A stretch of 64,000 bases of DNA. Origin: Trichoplax sp. H2 (taxonomy: Eukaryota > Placozoa > Uniplacotomia > Trichoplacea). The translations under genes and the position numbers were made by a program. The notes beneath the pieces are model-generated. The model was not told where the DNA came from. It saw only the letters and a program-made list of their open reading frames with translations, and did not search any database. Numbering within the stretch: position 1 is the first letter of the stretch; each line of letters begins with the position of its first letter. This document shows, piece by piece, positions 41,801-55,718 of the stretch. The stretch spans positions 92,877-156,876 of the forward strand of contig NOWV01000184.1 of NCBI GenBank assembly GCA_003344405.1. Reading direction: 5' to 3'.

Positions 41801-44800
41801 TCTTAGTAAACCGTTCTTTGAGTGGGTATGTTTACTAGTTTACTAATATTTGTCTAGACATACAGCCAAATTATCACTGATATATTATCAGCAACAAATT
41901 CAGCATTTATTAACTCAAATATATCCCTGACATTTTAGGAGCTCGTCGAAGAAATAGAAGAAGAAGTTTACCGGTAATTCCAGCTAAAGTTAACGGCAAG
42001 GTAGTAGTATAGATATATATTATACTTATTAGCTACTATCTACGTCAGTCAATGCTTTTATTTTCGAAATCTTGACATTTTAGAAGCATAGATGTAAATA
42101 GATGACAAGAGTATGGTGCTGTACTTAAAATCGAAATTTTCCAGTAGCTTTCCCAGTAGTTTCGAGGTAGTTGCTGCGAAATTTTTCTATATGCGCAAAT
42201 ATCCTCATTTGGAACGAGATAGTAAAACGTGATTTTTGTCGACATTGATTCGCACGAAATTTTTACTTTTAAAATTTACTAACTTAAATAAGGGACAGTA
42301 ACTCTTCTACAATGTAGCAATGTTACTGCTATAGCATAATGCAGCGATTATTCAACATTTTCGAAACTGAATTGTACTTTAATAAAACTAGATACTGTTA
42401 GCGGTAACGATATCGTCTGTTTTTTGGTATGCTCTCAGTCAACTGAGGCGAGATCGTCAGCTAAGCTTCCACGTGAATATCTACCTTTATTCTGATTTCT
42501 CACCACCTTATATACTGTACAATACAGTACCTTTTACTGATCTAGTATGGAACAGAACTAGTGCCGTTAAGCTCTGATAAGGTTGCAATACAACCGATAT
42601 GAATACAATACAAGAAATTCTATAATTAGATACAGAGACGCTAGTAAATCCGTAACAGATACCATCTAAAAAAATTGTAAGTTCGATTGAACAAAATGAA
42701 GATCGTATTTCATATAACAACTTTTGACGATTTGGACTTAATATATAGACTTTTTTTATATCTTTTTGACCATGGTTAAATATATAACACATGCAATCAT
42801 ACTTAGATTACTGCAAAAGACGCACGAACTTTCTTATATCTTTTTTCTTATACTTAAATGTATTATGCACATAACCATATTTAGATACTTCAAAACATTC
42901 AATTGATGATAAAGTACTTCGTGATCATATGTGAAACTAAAATTCACCCGCCGCAAATTCCATTATCATTGCCACGAGCTACTTTACAAAATTTTAATAT
43001 AATAGCATTTATCAGTCAAATGGTTAATACTATTTATGCCACGAAATTATGCTTTGAATTTGAATGCCAGGATTTTATAAAATGCATTGCCCTTTTGACT
43101 GGCATCGTTCGACATCTAACGACCATGCAGTAGTGATTTTACCAACGCCAATTAGTAAGCTCTTAACCGTAATTCTTAACCTTAAATGTTATTGACTTTA
43201 AAATTTTACAACTACCGTTTTTCCAGACAGACATTAATATTTGTTTAAATATTAACAGCAGACATACACATTAACACTGATAACGTCGTTGATCACTTCA
43301 TTACTTGCGTGCTTTCATAAAAGTGTTTTTATTAATCACCATTAAATACAAAGAATATTTATATCTTTTATGTCTGTAAAACTATACACGTTGCTATATG
43401 GAAACCTAAGCATGATTATGTTTGCTGTTGATATTGATATAACGAATCTTATGATATTACGGGCAGCTTTTGTACTGTACTTTAAATCAGGCCTTGCGGA
43501 TATTACATTGTCTCACAAATACCCTCACACCTACCCGAAAGCGAAATTCTTAAAAGTATACACCTGAATTTCGCTTAATGAATAATCCACCAACCATAAT
43601 GACAATAACAAATCATACATCTATATTGCATTAACACATTGCAAGTTAGAAAAATACGCGAAAGAATAATATTTAGTTATAACAAAATCTTTGTTCGAGT
43701 TAAGTAAATAAATACCTCTATAAATTTGAGGAGTCATTGTGCCGAATAAAGATGCCATGATAGCGATATGCCATGAAGACTCAATTTATAAGAAAAATAG
43801 TCATATAATAAGTTTAATATTGTAAGAATAATTATATTTATAAACCTGAAAATAGCGCTAGGATCGTTTAAGTACAATGACATTGTAAGTTCGCTATTGT
43901 AATCCAGCTATAACATCATCCATTCTAGACGTTATCGGCTTCAATAATATAGTTTATACACACGCAGAATCTGTACGATTAAGAGGTTTCATACTGATAA
44001 TGATTTTGTTAGTTATATGTGTACCACTAGTAGAACATAGTTTTTTGTATCTTGCTAAGAACGTGAATTAGCGAACTCTTTAAAGAGAGCTTCTAAGTAG
44101 TAATTAGAATAAGTATTGTGTATAGAACTAAGAAAGTAATTGGATTTGGTTATTACACCATTACATTGAGTGAGCATTTAATTCGATTAAATAGTGAAAT
44201 TTCAAACTCCGGTAATGGTAATTGCTCTTTTGGATATTTATTCGAAATCTGCTTATCCTGGATATATTCAATTTAACGCTTTCATTTTAATGTTACTTCA
44301 TTCATTTCAACTAGCATTGATACTATCTAGATATGATCAATATTTTATCAATATGATCTAATTGTCATAGTTATTTTTAGGTTAGACTAGTTTCATATTG
44401 GGTTCAATAATTCAAGAGAAGTAGCCTTAGTAGCCTTTCAGAAACTAGCACAAACATATCTAGTAGAAATAAATTTCTTGTTGTAGATTATGACTCGTGT
44501 AATATTGAGATGGTATAGTTATCGTACAGTAACCTATAAGCCGTTATAAGAAAGTTAAGAAACATTAAAATACTAAGTAACCGCAACAATTGAAACCTGA
44601 AGCAGGAATCAGTGGTATTTATAGCTTTGGGAATAGAACACATGAGGAGACTGTAGGAGGAACGTCGACAATCATTCTTGCTATCGTGAATGTACAGACT
44701 ACTACAGAGTAATATTAGATACAATACAGTAAAATATACGATTGAAATCGCGACGAACTAGGATCTAAACCTTCATGTAATAAAATGTACACGTACAATA

Positions 44801-47800
44801 CACATAAGGGAGACCGTCAGCAATGCGACGGGGATGTTGCTAGTAATTTACTGTAATAAATTGTAACTTCAGTCATTTCTGCTATAAGTAATTCATTGCA
44901 ATCGTCATAAATAAATATTAAATTCGGCAAATTTAGTCATTTAATTCTTCATGAAAATTCATACCTTGACAAATACATATAAGAAAACTAGTGAATTCCC
45001 TGATATCATTAATTTATGTCATACTTATTTTCGCTCACACAACAATAAACCAACATAAAATCAGAGCTAAGGACAATTAGAGCTTAATGTCTGAGTTTAA
45101 TCAAAATAATTGCTGATTTTTCTAAGTCATAAACGTCATCTAGTACATTATTTAACTACTATAGTACGGTACTGGTACTTAGCCTGTTGCAGCTTAATAC
45201 ATAATAGCTCAAGCAGCATAATTACTAAATTACTAGTTTCCTTAATTCAATAACTTAAAAGCAATTCTATGCGTATAATAATAGAGTGCGTCTTCTTTTT
45301 AACTAGCTATCACTATCTGCTGTAGTCAAATTCAAAGTTGATTCGCTTTTGATATTAGGTAACTAAATCCTTTACTTTAAGTTTAAGCTTTCATTAAACA
45401 CAGTCTTCAACTTGGCATGGTGAACCCACTGCTATTTTTTTCGGACTAAAAACATCTATCGAAAACTGTTTCCTATATGTAGGAGATGACATTCATATCA
45501 TCGATATACTTCAACTTTACAATAGAATCCTATACATAATTCGTGTATTTGCTTGCTTCTTATTGTATTATTTACGCACTGTGTCTAATGCCTCATTAGC
45601 AAGAGTCGCCGATAATTACTCCATTGGCTAACAAATTTAACTTCAGTATTAACCCATCACTTATTTTTATTTTCGGAAACCGTTACGATTTTTTCGAGAA
45701 TTTTTACCCTAAAGTCATAAGCTATTTACTGGGCTACTATTTTAATCAGTTGTGATTACATTAAGTAGAAATATAAGCTTCGTAAGATTTAGGCCTTATA
45801 CTGAAGTAGGATGCTTACTGATTACACTGTGTGTAATCTACTACTCTAATTAATCAGGAAGGGGTAGAACCATCAATCCTTTTACCTAGATCCCTCATGT
45901 ATTTCCATTCGTAAATGTATTATATACGTACGCGTAGATATGTCACATTAAGATTCTTGTTCTCAATACTTGTGGATTCGCTATGGTTTTCATCCTATTA
46001 TGATCCTATGTGATAATATACGTAGTACATTTCATCATGCTATACTCGTGAAGTTGCTTGCCGTAGTATAATCAAGAATAATCATACTACTCATAGACGA
46101 TCGGTATGGAATGAAAAGTTTTAATTAATTTGTCTTATGCAAACATCCATTTTTTCATAAAACAAGATACAAATCTGCGCTTGCTGTCTTTGAATAGATG
46201 CATAACACTACCTTCAACAATCTTAACCAAAGCGTCATTAAGCATATTATATTATCTCAATAGTATATTACATCATCCGTTTTGATTATTCGCGAATTAA
46301 TCCGGCATACTTCATCTCTGCTGTTACACATTTGTAAGGTAGTGATATCAACACTTGTATAATATTAATATTTGTTTTTTCTTCGTCGTGCTCATAATGG
46401 CTGTTAAAGTGAAACGTTTACTATGCGGAGACCTCTTGCGCATGTGTTACTTATAAAAATGAAGTGGTATCGTATTAAATATCATTTTACGTCCAACATA
46501 TATAATGAATGTGTAATAGAAATATTTATGGCTAAGCGGAAGCAGGACAGTAATATATACTAATTACCAATATGGGTAATAGCATTAATATTTACTAAAG
46601 AATAGCAGCAAAGCAGGTTAATAAATTACTTATTATTATTCCTTCATTGAAGGTGATGACATTGGAAATAGAATTCTATAGCTAATAATAGCGGTTATAA
46701 ATTTTCTTGCTAAATCAATAAATAGAAAGCCATTAATGTTTAATGATATTCATTTTAACCATTAGACAATTAGTTTCCTTAGTTCTATAATTCGCATCAA
46801 AATATCTTGCCGGCATTCGTGTTTACATAATGTTTGAACTGATATTACAAATGGTTTTCTTAGTTCTGAAATAGCAGCCAATTCATAATATAAATATCGC
46901 TTCGAAATTTTTCTGATCGGAGTTGTGCTAGGATCCAAATTGAAATAAGCACCCTGAAATTAGGATACATCATGATAAAATCTTTGCAAGCATAAGTAAT
47001 TCGTATCCAAATATCCTGCAGGAATTTGCGTTTACATAATGTTTCAACTGATATTCTAATCTTATAAAAGCACAATTTATTTACTTCGCACACAACCGCT
47101 GAAACAATTTAAATTTTGAGTTTTATCTATATACATACTAATTTACAGTGTTTTTTAGTGCGCTATTCATCTGGTTGTTAATTACTTTCATCTACAGTTG
47201 ACAATAGGTTATTCGTTGCTGCCATCTTGCTGTTTATATTTGCTCTTGCAACATAAAGTAATTGGCTAAATTAAATATTTTAATTATCCTAATAATAATA
47301 AATAATAGTAATCGTTGCTAATTAATAAAATCTTTACGTGATGTACAATCCAGATACGTAATAAGCATAGCAATTATATTAGATATTATTTAATAGAATT
47401 TTGAATTTGATATCAAATAATGGTTACTTCCTTATAGCATTATTACACTACTATCGCTATTGAAATTGATGTTGCTGATAATTATAATTATAAGCAATCT
47501 TTTATCACGGTAACTGTTATCATTAAATTATGAAATGTTAGAAATTTCTAATACCCAGAGTAGTTGGAATTATCAGTTTAGTTATTGGCTGGTCGTAGAT
47601 AATTAATTAATAATCCTTCAGTGTTAATTTTTTTACTCAGTCTATGTCAATCAAACATGGTATGTCAACTGAATATCGCCTACTAGTAGACAGTGTCTCC
47701 CCTGAAGTATCTAATTAAAACTATAAAGGCATAACCAAGATATCATTACTGTTCTCTAACCCACCCCAAATTTTATCACTATCTTATTAATCAATCTATT

Positions 47801-50800
47801 TATACCTATCTTTCAATATACGTTACACGAAAGATGGAATATACGCCCCTGTCCATCCGTATTGATACGAAAATACTCTTTCAAAACGATCAAATAATAA
47901 ACCTGATTGTTGGTAGTAAAACTACAAGGTAAGCTCACTTGAAATGTAACCTTAAATCTCATTTTACGATCTTTAGTGTACATTGTTTGACAGAATCATC
48001 AAATATTATCGTGATATTGCCTAGTTTTATTAGCATAATTCAACTTCTACGATAGAAAAGTCATATCGGTACGATACTCCATTTAACGAACGTTACTACT
48101 TATTTCTGATAAATATCAAAATGAGGTACGCTTTCGTATCTCAACAGCGATTAGTAATTGTAACAGCATCAACTTTGCCTCATCATACTAAAAATAGTGT
48201 TATTTTAAGAGCCTTCTTTACCTACTTAGACATTTCTTATTTAATAGAATATTCTTAACTACAGGCTATAAACAATAGAATCTTACAGAATAAATATAGT
48301 AGCTCCTTGTATCATAAGCAAATGATCGTGAAAGATACGTACCGCTATTAGTCGTAGCAATAACACTACTCTAGTTTACTCTCTAACACATATGAAAGTA
48401 TCATTGTAATGACTTATAAATTACTTTGAACTACCAATATAGTCTTCAACATATACTGGAATATAAGTAATTCCATTTATTACCAGCTTCAACTAGTCTT
48501 AAATGCTTCAAAATATTTAAAAATTCCGATTCTATGGCCTAAAGATAACTAAATGGATTTATTAGCTGTCATAGCAAATCTAGCAAAATCGAAATCATAC
48601 ATATTAACTATAGTATGTTGTCAAAGTTATTGTGCCCCTTGCATGGGTACTAATATTATAATTATAGACTATAAGCAACCATGTATTCCAAGTTAATGCG
48701 AAATTCCATATTAACAGAAAACACAATATGTGTAAATTATAGGGAATTTTATAATTTATTATATCCACTGAACTTTATTATAGATATTAGTACAGTTATA
48801 AGTTGAAAACAAGAACAATGGCGTTCCATAACTGCATGCAATAGTACTAACCGATATCTCATCGTAATAATCAAATGCGTAACTGAGTTTGTGTCGTACA
48901 TTATAAATAATAATGTTTTAGTTAATAATATTTAGTTGTATTATAGAGATCCAATACCAATGATTATAGTCTCAAAGCAGAAATATGATTGCTTAGTATG
49001 GTCATCAGACAAATATACAAGTTTTATAAATTATTGTTGCTCATCAAGCATTTTAAATCAATTAAAATTTTTCTAATTCGTAACAACAGCATCTATGTCA
49101 TTTCCTTCAAAGTTTTTACGGATTAAAACTTATGATAACATTAAAGGGTCATTGTAAGATCTAGCTTACTGTACTTCGATTAAATTCGGTCTCTTTGCTA
49201 TAGTTCACAAGACACTATCCTGTATCACAATAATGATAGCCGATATAGTATAGTCTTCAAATTTCTAAGGTTTATTAAACCGCTATGCAAAATGCGTTTT
49301 GGAGGTCAGTCGTAGAATTATTTCTCCGCTCTATAAGAACAGCTGAAAGTGACTAAGATAAACCGGATAATTATCCTTAGCTACTTAAGACTTTACAATC
49401 TCTATACAAATTTCTATATTATTCGACGGTACCAAGTACTTCTATCTCGAGTATTGTTTTACTAATAATCACTGACGAAATCTAGCAGAGGCGCTACAGT
49501 CATACAAGCGCCGAAAGAAGTATGAGATAAATCATCTCAAATATATAAAAGTCAATATCGTACTAATCAAGATACTTAGGCGAAAGAAAATACTATCTCA
49601 AATTTACAATACTCTAATCCACTTAACGGTAAACTTTAGATGTATAAAATACTAATATATAGATATTAACTTTACCAATATTGAAACTGCAGACCTACTA
49701 CACTTTTCGGACTTTAAATGCAATATATGCAACATTAATCTTTACTGAATTAAAATAACGCGCTTTTATTTAAACAAAAAAGATCGCATACTCGCTATTT
49801 TGTGGATTAATATTCGAAATATCCTAAAGATATTGATCCTAATTCAGGTTACTCCTATCGTACTAAATACCCACTGTAAAATTATAAATGCTTATTTCAT
49901 GTCAGATAAGTGACTGAAGTCATATTACGAGGCATCTGCACTTATGAATACCCCTATACCTATATTGCTTCAGGCACCATTGTAATATCTGCAGATGATT
50001 ATGTACAGATTAGATGCGATATTACTAAGTTGAAAAACGATAATTTATTTTATTATTATTGCATTTTATAGCAAGGACGTCGTTAATATGGTCATGAAAG
50101 AGTATACCGTAAATACGAGGGACATTAATTTATACTACTTAAAAATGGAAGTTAAGCAGCAAGAAGATGGTAAGAGCAATTTTAGAAGCGCATCAACTGA
50201 ACTAGCAACATATTGTTTACAACTTGCTAAACTTGCATTCTGCGAATAGAGTAAATTCTTTTCCAACTTCAGCTAGACATCCATTAACTAAATTAAATCG
50301 ACTTGTATGAATTAGTTCAAAAATTCTAGTATTCATAAGTAACATCTTGAAATACTTCAAAATTTTTTGTTGCAGACGAAAGTCGCTTTAAAAAGCCTAA
50401 TATTTGAAAATCTTTAAAATCTTATACGAAAAGTTCTAGTTAAAGATCTATCGACTTTTCTTGCATAGTAACCTTTATAAGATATGTTCTGTGTTCGTCA
50501 ATTTAAATACGTTATCTTAAATAAGCTAAAAGTAATTACATCTTAGCGTACATAAAAGTCGCCAGTACAAGCATGTCAATAATAATTATAAAGCCGTGGT
50601 AATAAACGAATTAGTGAAAGTGAAAAGTGAAAACATATTACAGGATTTTTATCACAGTAGGTTTTGTAACAAATTTTTAACTAGAAATATTATATTTGCA
50701 TTTAAACAGCGGAACTTAAGTTGATATCTCTCGAAAATGATAGCTTAATATTAGAAATTTTATCTACTACGGCCCATGCAAAGCCTTCGTAAGTAATGTT

Positions 50801-53800
50801 AAGATTGAAAACTATTGCTGAAATTTTAAGAGCTTCTAAACATGATTCTGAGTTGAATATTTGAAGGTTTTGATATTGACCGACGTATATAATTTTTCTA
50901 TCTAGCTTTCAGTTAGCGGTAAAAGAAGGAAAATTAATTAAAATTTATGGTTATGTTCTAGCACCGGAGGTAGTTTGCATTTGTAACTGAATGGATTATG
51001 ATTTTAATTAGTTAGATAAGCTAATGTCTAAATGTCGACCTATATACTTCTTATAATTACTATTATCTGGTGTTCGCACTTAAGCTCCAATTTCTTGTGA
51101 CTTATAGATGCAGATAATAATCTGAAATTCTAACATTTCGTATGATCTTTAATCAGTTAAATATTACCGTTGTTCTAATCTACTACACGTATGGCGAGAG
51201 TAGCTTGATTGAGTGCCTTTAATTCTTCCGCACGTACAGCTTAGAGTTATGCCTGTTTAATGAACATATTACCAGTATATTGACGGAATTTACAAATCTT
51301 TTCCTATATCAGCTACTGCTTTTCACATAAGTATTATAATAATACGTAGTTTCTACAGTTGCTTAAACTTATACGGTATTACGTTGATTAAGTTTGATTG
51401 CTCTATATCTTTTGATTCGAATTAATACTTTTAAGCCGTCTTGTTTTCTGATCTTTCTTATTAACAAAAGGCTGATTATAAAACCTTAATCGTATCTGAA
51501 GAAACGAAGGCTTATAATGTTGTTCGAATGGTTCTGGCGTCGTATAAATCCAATGAAAGCCCCAATCACTTTTGTTTACATGAAGTATCACAAAAGCATC
51601 GCAGTATGTAGAATTGTACTGAATTACAATCTGAAATTCAAATTTAGTAACGTTATATAGCTTAGCACAATTGCATAATCAAGACGACACAAATATAGAT
51701 TTGATATCATTTCTCTTATTTATAGTTGATAGAATAATTATGGATGATGAATGTCCAGTAGCCATTCAAGATATATGGGGCAAAAGCGCGAACGCTACCT
51801 TACATCTTTGTCGTAAAGCATATGATTTTGATCAAGTAAATTACGTAACATAGAATCTTCCTCACTTAAAAGAATTTTAAAAGTATACATGTATTTTTCA
51901 TTCTAGCTATTCCATGTTACTACATCCTATAATGTTTGGTGTTGCACAATTACTTTAATTTTCTTAACAATAAATGCTCTAAGTGGTTGAGTAAGCTTAA
52001 CAGATATCCAATATTCTTAGGGAAAATATCAACCTGATAATTCGGATGGTGCAAACTTACAATTGTTAAGAAGAGCACGACTAGCAAGGCCGCCAAAGAT
52101 TTCATCTAATGCAAAAAGCGCTTCTGTAAGTTCGTTTACAAGATGCTTTACGTATAATTAAATTTAAAATTTATCCTATTACTTTACCGAATTTACGTTA
52201 TCTGGCATTAAATAAGAGCATATATACAGGAAGAAAATACAGTTCAACTTTATAATTATAAAGAACTATGCTTAATAGGCAGTAATGTGTTCATATTTGA
52301 AAATATATTTCTAAATTTTATACTATAATTGCTAAAATCCACGCTATCGATAATCACAAATTTTCTAATGTGAATAATCAATCAAAAACCAAATCAGACA
52401 CATAACCATGAAACAGAAGAATCTTAGCTTTTGTACGCCTTATTATAACGCCTGTACAACATGAACCGTATAGTGTGTTGCAAAGATTGTTAGTCGACTT
52501 CTATTTTATCGGCATAAATTATCTTCTAACAGTTGCAAGATTAAATAATTAACACTCGATGGTACATTGTTCTAATTAGTGAGACGACAGTTTGAGCTAT
52601 TACCATACAAGTTGAAATTTTTTCTATGATCTATTAGCGTATCTAACAAATTTTAAAATGTATGCACTTAAATTCAAGATTGATTATGACGGGTTTGAAA
52701 GCAATGGCGGCAGCAGCTCTAATCAGAGCTCGATTATCTATAGAAATCCCCGTTCTGAGAAAAGATGCAGAAGATGTTCTGAGCAATTCCATGATAAAGT
52801 TTTCAAGAAAATCGTTACCGGTATTCAAGATATAACTCTCGCTACTACTCATACAAACAACGATGGTGATAGTGGATATCAAGTCAGCGGTCAGTGTACA
52901 CCAGTCTCAAGCTCAACAACATCGCCTTGTGCAGGCTCTTTAGCAAATGTTAGTATTGATACCTTAGATTTGGGAAGTTGCGGAGAAGATGATCGTCAAC
53001 CGGTAAGTTGGCGACTATTTATGTGTTAAATTTGCTATGGTATGTAAAATTTAAACTGGTATTTTAAAAACTGTAAGTAAACGAAAATCTGTAAATTTAA
53101 GTGTATAATATATTAAATATGCCAAAACAAGTAAGTTTATACTTTTTACTACTACCGGTACTGTTCTTAATAATGATAGAGTAAATGACTTCCTGACATT
53201 CTCCAGCTAAAATCATATTAAATCTTAATAGGAGGTCTTCGATATCACTAATGCCGCAATAATTATTGATCCTCCTCCCGAATTTGCCACATCTATTAAT
53301 CAACAATTAGACGGAGACGATTTGAAAAATCAAACCCCAAAAATTATTGAGACAGTCACAATTAACTCAGCTGAGACTGAAAACCTTAAACAAAATGATA
53401 TTAACCAACTTCATGAAGTCACTAAAAGCCGTCAAAAAACTGAAAATGATGTTGTCGAAGGAAATAAACTGCTATGTCCTCCACAAGCTAGTCTTCCTGC
53501 TCCGATACGTAAAATGTCACTCAATTCTCTTTTAGGTATTAAAATATAACTTTGTTATCGCCCTACTTAAAATCGTTATTATTTTATTAAATCGCTCTAT
53601 TATGGAGTACTCGATAGCTGCACATAATGTACTGTATGTACCTTCTACGAACTATACTCTTTCATGTTGATGTTGTGTACTCGTGCAATTTTTAAAGGAA
53701 GCAAAAGAGCTATAGAATAACTTAACTTTGAACTTTATCCTGTATTTTCTGATTGTAAATAGATATGAAGAAAGCAGAAAACAAAGATGCCAAATTCAAT

Positions 53801-55394
53801 GAAACTTTATCTGTTGGATCGCAAACTAAAGTAACAATGATTATATATATTATTGCAACACTTGCTCGTTGTTTTTGACACAGTAATTTATGATGGATTT
53901 CGCTCCATCGATCTAGATGTACATAGCCTATGGTCACTTTACGTTCTACTGCCTATTATTTCATCTAATAGTTAATAGTAGAACTAATAGAATGATAAGT
54001 ATCAATTTTGATAAGTGTCGTACTAAAATTACTTGCTTACAGAAGATGATTTAGATTATTGCCTCTTATAAATAAATAAATTTAGGGATTATTTACTTAT
54101 TGATTAATGGCTTCCATTTGAGATCTTATGCATTGCTTCATATTAATATTTTCATTAACAGCCACTTAATGCTATGGAACTACTGATGACGTCGCAGCTA
54201 ACCTTAAATTTGCATAGTATTTTGGGTCAACGTCGTCATTTCCTGGCTATAACAATATTACAACATCAATATAATCATCAACAGCAACAAGAATCAAACA
54301 TTGTTGGAATTGAATTTTGCCAGAAATCGAGTAGTGACGTTGATTCATATTCTTTGAGACGCGGTATTTATATCACCAAAATTGATGAAAATGGAGTTAT
54401 AGGTAGAGATGGTCAGTTACTAGTTGGTGATGAAATTGTAGAAGTAAGTACTATGAAAAGATTATCATATAAGTATAAATATCTTTTTCATAGTAGTGTA
54501 CAACTGAGCAAATTATCGAAATTCATAGGTTTTATATCTAGATAGAACTAAAATGAATCTGGTTAATTATATATGACCATTACCAATCCTTTCAAACTGC
54601 TTAGGTTAATGGCGAGTTTGTTATGGCTACTTCTATAAAAGTAGTCGAAGATACATTTAATGCCGCTATATCTCATTTGGGGTTGTTAGAACTTGTTATA
54701 TCCCGGGAAATGAACTTTAAAACTAACTATGCGTCGCATATATCAAATTTAGAAGATCACAATGTAAATACTGTTGTTGATGAGGTCCGTTGCAGTAAAG
54801 TAAATGCAGACTAGTTAAAAGACTTCTTTTATAATTAAGTTATTTAAAATAAATTTTTCTCATGCACTAAAATTAAAGATCTCAACTAATTATCATTAAT
54901 TTGTACCTATAAGTACAATATCTGTAGTTTGTAACTTTGTCTTGTTGCCTTATTCAAAGTAAAAATCTACGTATCTCTGTATCGACACCATCTTATTTAT
55001 AATTTTCTTTAGACTGATTATAACTTTTATATATAAGTAAATATCTCTTTAGACCACGTAAAACTAAAAATATTTCGTGATTATTTTATTTTCGGGAATG
55101 ATTTGGTAATCGCTGCAGCAAATAAAGAATTTGGAGAGCACTCTTAGTGATTCGCAAGACGAAAAGCGAATGTTGCAGCTGAAAATAAAAATGTTAGATT
55201 TGCAACTACAACATGCCGAAATGGAGATTGAAAAGAAAAATCGCGAAATAGCCAAGATGCGCTTATCTAATTCTAATCATAAAAACTCTTTATCGAAGCG
55301 AAACTACCAAGTAAGTAAGAGAAGCTCGATTAAAAGATCAGCCAGAGATAAGAAAATGGCACCGACCGGATCAGATGAAAATTTGCTGCAATGA
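38864..55394 (+). CDS. SAM-RA-PDZ-coiled-coil adaptor protein, 14 exons, about 743 residues
   Basis: Exons are 38864-38951, 39827-39877, 40068-40241, 41939-42000, 47834-47928, 50072-50169, 51726-51835, 52021-52125, 52679-53002, 53232-53535, 53763-53830, 54162-54443, 54605-54799 and 55119-55394, totalling 2232 nt in frame. The ATG follows an in-frame stop. A SAM domain (about 4-67) shows HWSEEEVDKWL, MNGPSLLQIS and LDQLGVSKHVQNKL. A Ser/Ala-rich linker and a basic cluster (ARRRNRRRS, about 106-114) follow. A Ras-association domain (about 127-222) shows SKTTSKDVVNMVMKEY, then DDECPVAIQDIWG. After a long polar linker comes a PDZ domain (about 512-624) with VGIEF as the binding-loop strand, GRDGQLLVGDEIVEVNGE, and a Gln/His-rich insert near the front. 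A coiled coil (about 653-700) and a basic tail end the protein. SAM and PDZ bind proteins and RA domains bind Ras/Rap GTPases, so this should be a GTPase-linked scaffold at membranes or junctions. The least certain borders are the exon 9 acceptor (52679) and possible extra exons in the 5.8-kb intron 4. A polyadenylation candidate lies at 55713. Confidence 0.82.
42001..47833. other. 5.8-kb intron 4 of the SAM/RA/PDZ gene
   Basis: The flanking exons join in phase 0. I saw no additional exon inside, but a short one of length divisible by three would escape notice. Open frames here (42045-42245, 42508-42792, 42903-43133, 43370-43567, 44488-44724, 46860-47093) have no family resemblance. A short direct repeat lies near its right end. 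Confidence 0.55.
46790..47061. repeat. direct repeat of about 65 bp, copies 209 bp apart, in intron 4
   Basis: ATTCGCATCAAAATATC at 46790 is echoed by ATTCGTATCCAAATATC at 46999. Both are followed by near-identical GTTTACATAATGTTT and AACTGATATT. Sequence between and outside the copies does not match, so this is a dispersed duplicate rather than a long tandem array. Confidence 0.7.
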
Positions 55395-55712
55395 TCCTGA
55401 TGGATAGATTATCAAGTGACTGTCGAAGCCGAAGAACTAAATGATTTTCAATGGTTCGATACAAATGTGAATTAATAATTACTATCGTATCATGCTTTCT
55501 ACTCTGAGTGCTGCATTGTTAAGACAAGACAGCAGGACAGCACTACCTGTAGCAGAGTACATTGATTTATAACAAAGTTATGATAGACTGTCCTCCTCTT
55601 TCATTTACATAAAATTGATCCGAAATAAATTAGGTATTATAAACACTAAGCGTCTAATTACCAATAAGAAATTTGTCCTAACTAAATTGATTCGTCGCTA
55701 TTATTATTGAAA

Positions 55713-55718
55713 AATAAA
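55713..55718 (+). terminator. candidate polyadenylation signal for the SAM/RA/PDZ gene
   Basis: AATAAA lies about 320 nt after the TGA at 55392-55394. It is the first canonical hexamer I noticed downstream, and no transcript evidence is available. Confidence 0.4.

Noticed and set aside
51403-51591. 62-codon minus-strand frame near the RA exons
   Set aside because: No domain or splice support, and it lies within an intron of the plus-strand gene.
52643-52882. Minus-strand open frame of 79 codons
   Set aside because: It lies antisense to exon 9 of the SAM/RA/PDZ gene, whose frame is supported by phase and length.
53347-53535. Second plus-strand frame overlapping exon 10
   Set aside because: It is out of frame with the gene and shorter; the other frame joins exons 9 and 11 in phase.
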